NCBI GenBank assembly: GCA_012269985.1
Contig: JAAXJF010000098.1
Location: forward strand, 91,878 to 127,671
Source: Acidimicrobiaceae bacterium
GTDB taxonomy: Bacteria > Actinomycetota > Acidimicrobiia > Acidimicrobiales > Ilumatobacteraceae
DNA: 35,794 nt
Direction of reading: 5' to 3'
Shown: positions 31,992 to 35,794 of the stretch, in pieces
How positions within the stretch are numbered: position 1 is the first letter of the stretch
How the letters are laid out: each line of letters opens with the position of its first letter
Made by a program: the position numbers and the translations under genes
The notes under the pieces: model-generated
What the model was told of the DNA's origin: nothing
Seen by the model: only the letters and a program-made list of their open reading frames with translations
Databases searched by the model: none

Positions 31992-33122
31992 GTGGATCCC
32001 TCCGCTATCACTATCCCCTCCGAGCTCCTTCCAGCCGACGGCCGTTTCGGTTGCGGCCCATCAAAAGTGAGGAGTGAACAGATCACCGCAATTCGCAATG
32101 CCGAAACGACGATTATGGGAACTTCGCATCGGCAAGCCCCGGTGAAAGATCTCGTCGGCACCGTGCGGTCGGGGCTCACCGAACTATTTGGCCTCCCCGA
32201 CGGATGGGAGATCATCCTAGGTAACGGCGGTTCAACAATGTTTTGGGATGCAGCCACATTTGGCCTCATCAATTCCCGCAGTCAACATCTTGTTTTTGGG
32301 GAATTCTCCTCAAAATTCGCTGATGCCGCATCAAGTGCACCACACCTCGATCAACCAACAGTGATCAGCACCGAACCCGGCGACCATCCCACGGCAGTGG
32401 CAGAAGAGGGTGTTGACCTGTACGCCCTCACCCACAACGAAACGTCGACCGGAGTTTCAATGCATCTCGCGCGACCGGCCGGCATCGCTGATGACGCGCT
32501 TGTCGCTGTCGATGCCACGAGCGCCGCTGGTGGCCTCTCGTGGCAGCCATCTGAGGTCGATGTCTACTACTTCGCCCCACAAAAAAGTTTTGCCTCTGAC
32601 GGCGGACTCTGGATTGCTGCGTGCTCGCCGACCGCAGTCGACCGCATCGAGCAGATCGCAGCAAGCGATCGTTGGCGCCCTGCTGCACTCGACCTCGGCA
32701 TTGCTCTCTCGAATAGCCGCCTTAATCAGACATACAACACACCCGCTCTTGCGACGCTCATCATGTTGAACGCCCAGATCGAGTGGATGTTGGAAAACGG
32801 TGGAGCCGCATGGGTCGCTGATCGTGTCGCCACGTCCGCTTCGAGGATTTATGGATGGGCTGACGCCCACTCGCTTGCAACACCGTTCGTCAACGACCCC
32901 GCAAAGCGCTCGCATGTTGTCGCAACAATTGACCTCGATGACAGCATTGAAGCATCTGCGGTCAGCGCAGTGCTTCGAGCTCACGACATCGTCGATACCG
33001 ACAGCTATCGAAAGCTCGGACGCAACCAACTTCGGGTTGGGATGTTCCCAGCAATCGACCCAGCCGACATTGAGCGCCTCACCGCTTGTATCGACCACGT
33101 GATGGAGCAGCTCGCATCATGA
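31992..33122 (+). CDS. serC: Phosphoserine aminotransferase SerC (actinobacterial type)
   Basis: SerC converts 3-phosphohydroxypyruvate to phosphoserine in serine synthesis. The 376-residue protein begins with IPSELLPADGRFGCGPSKVR, typical of the actinobacterial SerC subgroup. It has MGTSHRQAPVKDLV (phosphate-binding His/Arg), LGNGGSTMFWD, ALTHNETSTGV, VDATSAAGG, and the PLP-lysine segment YYFAPQKSFASDGGLW. The GTG at 31992 is preferred; an in-frame ATG at 31959 is possible. The TGA stop overlaps the next gene's ATG (ATGA at 33119-33122). Confidence 0.94.
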   Translation: MDPSAITIPSELLPADGRFGCGPSKVRSEQITAIRNAETTIMGTSHRQAPVKDLVGTVRSGLTELFGLPDGWEIILGNGGSTMFWDAATFGLINSRSQHLVFGEFSSKFADAASSAPHLDQPTVISTEPGDHPTAVAEEGVDLYALTHNETSTGVSMHLARPAGIADDALVAVDATSAAGGLSWQPSEVDVYYFAPQKSFASDGGLWIAACSPTAVDRIEQIAASDRWRPAALDLGIALSNSRLNQTYNTPALATLIMLNAQIEWMLENGGAAWVADRVATSASRIYGWADAHSLATPFVNDPAKRSHVVATIDLDDSIEASAVSAVLRAHDIVDTDSYRKLGRNQLRVGMFPAIDPADIERLTACIDHVMEQLAS

Positions 33123-34009
33123 CCGACGATTTCACCCCAACTGTCGAAGAAATTCTCACCCTCGACGCACAGTCAATTCTCCCGCTTCGCAACCCGGTGA
33201 TGGTCGTCGCCCTCGAGGGTTGGTTCGATATGGCGGGCGCTGCGAGCGCGGCCGTTGAAGCACTCTTCGACGATGAACACCGCATCACTGTCGGAGAGAT
33301 TGAGCCCGACCCCCTCTACGACTTCACCATCGAACGTCCCCACGTCGAATTGGTTGAAGGACAGTTACGAACAATCAGGTGGCCACGAAACCGAATCGAC
33401 GTGTGGCGCAACGAGCTCGCATCTCGTGATGTGGTGCTGCTGTTAGGGGTTGAACCACACCTTTCGTGGCGAACATATTGCGAGGCGATTCTCTCGACCT
33501 GCGAGGAATTGGGGTGCTCACTAGTCGTCACGGTCGGAGCCGGCGCCGAGCAGATTCCACATTCACGTTCACCTCTCGTCACCGGAAGTTCGACAAACCA
33601 CGACCTCGCTCAACGACTCGGACTCAGCATGCCCTCGTATCAAGGTGTCACCGGCGTCGTCGGAGTCCTACACCCCACTCTCGAAGCTTCTGATATCCCG
33701 TCGGTGTCGCTGCGAGTCGGTATTCCTCACTACCTCTCGAATGCGAGCCACCCGCTTGCCGTGCGGTCACTGCAATCACACTTGTCTCATGTGCTCGGTG
33801 TCGGCCCAGGTCGAGACCTCAGCAACGACATCAATCAGGCGCGCATGCTCCACGATGAACTCGTCGCCACCGACCCTCAACTCGCCATGTACGTCACCAT
33901 GCTCGAACGAGAATTCGATCGGCGAGCGGAGTCGATCATCCCAAGCGCAGATGACCTGGGTGCAGAACTAGAAGAGTTTCTGCGCAACCTCAATAACGAC
34001 GACGAATAG
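33119..34009 (+). CDS. PAC2 family protein
   Basis: The 296-residue protein has the PAC2 fold signature (proteasome-assembly-chaperone-like, PF09754): VMVVALEGWFDMAGAASAAVEAL near the N-terminus, LLLGVEPHLSWRTYCEAIL, LGCSLVVTVGAGAEQIPHSRS, and VSLRVGIPHYLSNASHPLAVRSL, ending in a coiled-coil-like acidic helix. The family is common in actinobacteria and archaea; its bacterial function is unknown. The ATG overlaps the serC stop by 4 bases, so expression is coupled. Codon use resembles the neighbours. Confidence 0.88.
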   Translation: MTDDFTPTVEEILTLDAQSILPLRNPVMVVALEGWFDMAGAASAAVEALFDDEHRITVGEIEPDPLYDFTIERPHVELVEGQLRTIRWPRNRIDVWRNELASRDVVLLLGVEPHLSWRTYCEAILSTCEELGCSLVVTVGAGAEQIPHSRSPLVTGSSTNHDLAQRLGLSMPSYQGVTGVVGVLHPTLEASDIPSVSLRVGIPHYLSNASHPLAVRSLQSHLSHVLGVGPGRDLSNDINQARMLHDELVATDPQLAMYVTMLEREFDRRAESIIPSADDLGAELEEFLRNLNNDDE

Positions 34010-34179
34010 ACCGCAATCGAACACCAATGTGCAAACCCCTGATAACAAACCAAGAGACACACAATGATCGGTAAACAATGAGTCGACATCCTCAACTCAT
34101 CAACATGGCAGGATTGCACCCAGCAAACTCGTTTCCTTCGCCACCTGTCTCAGACAAACTCTCCCCGCAGTCATAACAA
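34010..34179. other. Intergenic stretch before cobU; nothing recognised
   Basis: This 170-base stretch follows the PAC2 gene and looks less structured and more AT-rich at first (about 34015-34100), then C-rich. I looked for a second cobalamin riboswitch, since cobUT often have one, and did not find its conserved core on either strand. A 23-codon frame from 34104 is too short and featureless to call. A promoter for cobUT may lie here. Confidence 0.5.
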
Positions 34180-34809
34180 ATGACCACGTCACCTTTTCCA
34201 TCGAAACCGCCTGGCAGAGACCATGACCCCAGGCCCTCCGATTCGCTGAAAGCATCGTCCGCTCAGCACCAGGCATCAGAGACTGCGTCAAATATCCAAC
34301 TCATCACAGGAGGCGCCCGATCGGGCAAATCATCCGCAGCAGCACGTCTTGCCGCTGTAACCGAAGCCCCGGTGACCATGCTCGCCACTGCGACCGCAGG
34401 CGACGCAGAAATGGAGGCTCGGATCGCTCGACACCAAGCCGAACGTGACAAAGAATGGACGACAGTAGAAGAGCCAGTCCAAATAGACCGAGCCTTATTA
34501 ACGATCGACAGTGACCACACCCTCATTATTGACTGTCTCGCCCTCTGGGTGACCAATCAACTCAGTACCTCTGACGACAACATCCTCCTGCGTACCGATG
34601 AGACCATCCGATTGCTCCGCTCTCGACAGGGGGCCTCCTTGATCGTCACAAATGAGGTAGGTTCCGGCATCGTGCCAGTGAACGAGACCGCCAGACGATT
34701 CCAAGACCTGCTCGGTTCGGTGAACCAGCGCTTCAGCTCGATAGCCGATCGGACTCTGTTATGCGTCGCCGGGGGTGTTGTTCCCGTCGTGAGCCTGGCG
34801 GATCTATGA
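34180..34809 (+). CDS. cobU: Adenosylcobinamide kinase / adenosylcobinamide-phosphate guanylyltransferase CobU
   Basis: CobU phosphorylates adenosylcobinamide and transfers GMP to it, giving AdoCbi-GDP for the lower-ligand loop. The 209-residue protein has the P-loop LITGGARSGKSSAAARLA (residues 41-58), TATAGDAEMEARIARHQAERD with the GMP-accepting histidine region (His85) and W93, IIDCLALWVTNQL and TNEVGSGIVPVNETARRFQDLLG. The homology starts at about residue 39; the first 38 residues are low-complexity and may be non-coding if a later start is used, although no close alternative is obvious. Codons such as ATA and TTA are more frequent than in neighbours. The stop overlaps cobT (ATGA). Confidence 0.92.
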   Translation: MTTSPFPSKPPGRDHDPRPSDSLKASSAQHQASETASNIQLITGGARSGKSSAAARLAAVTEAPVTMLATATAGDAEMEARIARHQAERDKEWTTVEEPVQIDRALLTIDSDHTLIIDCLALWVTNQLSTSDDNILLRTDETIRLLRSRQGASLIVTNEVGSGIVPVNETARRFQDLLGSVNQRFSSIADRTLLCVAGGVVPVVSLADL

Positions 34810-35771
34810 GTGTTTCCATCCTGACTCGCATGCTGGAAAACCTCCCTCAGCCGGACATTGTGTCCGCAACGTCGGTAGCGACACGCGCGGCTGAAACGCT
34901 CCGTCCCCCAGGTGCATTCGCTCGACTTGACGACATAGCGGCGTGGCTGGCCAGTTGGCAGCGCACAACGGCGCCACGGGTTGAACGACCCCATGTCGCC
35001 GTATTTGGCGCAGACCATGGAGTCATGGACGATGGTGTGAGTGCCTTCCCGGCAGATGTGACTGGGGCAATGGTCGCAGCCATGGACCAAGGTGTAGCGA
35101 CCATCAATGCTGTGGTGCGTCAAGTCGGGGCCACCTTCTCGTTCCACAATGCCGGGGTGGGTGAACCCACCGCCAACATTCGAATCGCCGACGCAATGAC
35201 CGATGATGAATTTGATAAAGCTGCACGCATCGGCATCGCCGCAGTCGAGTCCGTCGACGCTGACCTCTTCATTTTTGGCGAGATCGGTATCGGCAACAGC
35301 ACTCCTGCCGCCGCAGTTACAGCCGCCGTGCTTGGGGGCCCAGCTGCCGATTGGGTGGGCCCGGGAACAGGTGTCGTCGGTGAAGCGCTTGCGAACAAGC
35401 AGAGGGTCGTTGCAGAGGCCGTGGACCGTGTGGGTGTGGTGAATCCAATCGAGGCATTGCGTTGCCTTGGTGGCAAGGAAATTGTTGCGATGGCCGCCGC
35501 AACTCTCAGTGCCCGACATCGCGGGATACCCGTGTTGCTCGACGGGTTCATCGCCACGTCGGCAGTTGTCCCTCTCCATGCCTCTGACCCGGCAGCGCTC
35601 GACCACGTCCGAGCTGGCCACACCTCCGCAGAACCTGGTCACGTCCGCCAACTTGCCGCTCTTGGTATGGATCCGCTGCTGGATCTCGATCTTCGATTGG
35701 GCGAAGGAAGCGGGGCCGTGGCCGCCATCCCGATCTTGCAGGTCGCGTGCGCAGCGGTCGTGGGTGTTTGA
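34806..35771 (+). CDS. cobT: Nicotinate-nucleotide-dimethylbenzimidazole phosphoribosyltransferase CobT
   Basis: CobT activates the lower base (5,6-dimethylbenzimidazole or similar) with the phosphoribosyl group of nicotinate mononucleotide. The 321-residue protein has VAVFGADHGVMDDGVSAFP, GEIGIGNSTPAAAVTAAVLGG, LRCLGGKEIVAMAAA, PVLLDGFIATSAVVPL and the catalytic-Glu segment LRLGEGSGAVAA (Glu300). It ends about 21 residues after that Glu, while homologues usually continue for roughly 35-40, so the extreme C-terminus is short. The active site is complete. The ATG at 34806 overlaps the cobU stop; an earlier frame from 34761 is rejected. Confidence 0.93.
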   Translation: MSVSILTRMLENLPQPDIVSATSVATRAAETLRPPGAFARLDDIAAWLASWQRTTAPRVERPHVAVFGADHGVMDDGVSAFPADVTGAMVAAMDQGVATINAVVRQVGATFSFHNAGVGEPTANIRIADAMTDDEFDKAARIGIAAVESVDADLFIFGEIGIGNSTPAAAVTAAVLGGPAADWVGPGTGVVGEALANKQRVVAEAVDRVGVVNPIEALRCLGGKEIVAMAAATLSARHRGIPVLLDGFIATSAVVPLHASDPAALDHVRAGHTSAEPGHVRQLAALGMDPLLDLDLRLGEGSGAVAAIPILQVACAAVVGV

Positions 35772-35794
35772 AGGTTCGCGGAGTGCGGAGACAG

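Noticed and set aside
34010-34179. Second cobalamin riboswitch before cobU
   Set aside because: The conserved GGTG..TCC and CCCGCAAC core is absent on both strands.
34557-35651. 364-residue minus-strand frame over cobU and cobT
   Set aside because: It is the antisense shadow of both genes; the composition (many Cys, His, Arg, Gly) is typical of a shadow frame.

Overview
The window is about 57% G+C (estimated by eye), gene-dense chromosomal DNA with no rRNA, tRNA, CRISPR array, insertion sequence or prophage that I could recognise. It most likely comes from a free-living actinobacterium, perhaps of the Acidimicrobiia type. The evidence is two proteins of the mycothiol-dependent maleylpyruvate isomerase family, a galU/moeA/moaC neighbourhood next to a conserved small actinobacterial membrane protein, an actinobacterial-type SerC, a PAC2 protein, and frequent GTG/TTG starts. 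The taxonomic placement is inference.

Layout. 1-4500 (mostly minus): membrane-protein fragment, then moaC-moaA-moeA (molybdenum cofactor) and galU (UDP-glucose), with a plus-strand PF06475-like gene between moeA and galU. 4527-5098 (plus): an FmdB-like protein without cysteines and a possible small membrane protein. 5125-8693 (minus): tldD-pmbA-uppP (metalloprotease pair plus undecaprenyl-PP phosphatase). 8806-13574 (plus): dxs, an enoyl-CoA hydratase-like gene, a HisN-like phosphatase and a Cys/Met-metabolism PLP enzyme. 13605-14258 (minus): nfuA. 14283-15992 (plus): a maleylpyruvate-isomerase-family protein and an EamA transporter. 16030-16857: surE interrupted by one in-frame TGA.

16863-21334 (plus) is a thiamine salvage operon: TPP riboswitch, thiamine pyrophosphokinase, lipoprotein ThiB, fused-permease ThiP and a ThiQ ATPase that carries a C-terminal GNAT acetyltransferase domain. 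21548-25290 (minus) is a cobalamin uptake operon: cobalamin riboswitch, btuF-btuC-btuD and a second maleylpyruvate-isomerase-family gene. Diverging from it are cobO (corrinoid adenosylation), a bicupin gene and a DUF368/PopT undecaprenyl-phosphate translocase. 27779-31878 (minus): two overlapping amidohydrolase genes and an aspartate aminotransferase. 31992-35771 (plus): serC-PAC2, then cobU-cobT for nucleotide-loop assembly.

Taken together, uptake and activation genes for two vitamins lie close to each other: thiamine is imported and pyrophosphorylated, and corrinoids are imported, adenosylated and given their lower loop. No de novo ring-synthesis gene for either vitamin is present in the window. 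Two parts of the undecaprenyl-phosphate recycling route (UppP, PopT) also occur. The most unusual observations are the ThiQ-GNAT fusion, the surE nonsense codon, the cysteine-free FmdB homologue and the Shine-Dalgarno arrangements at both riboswitches.
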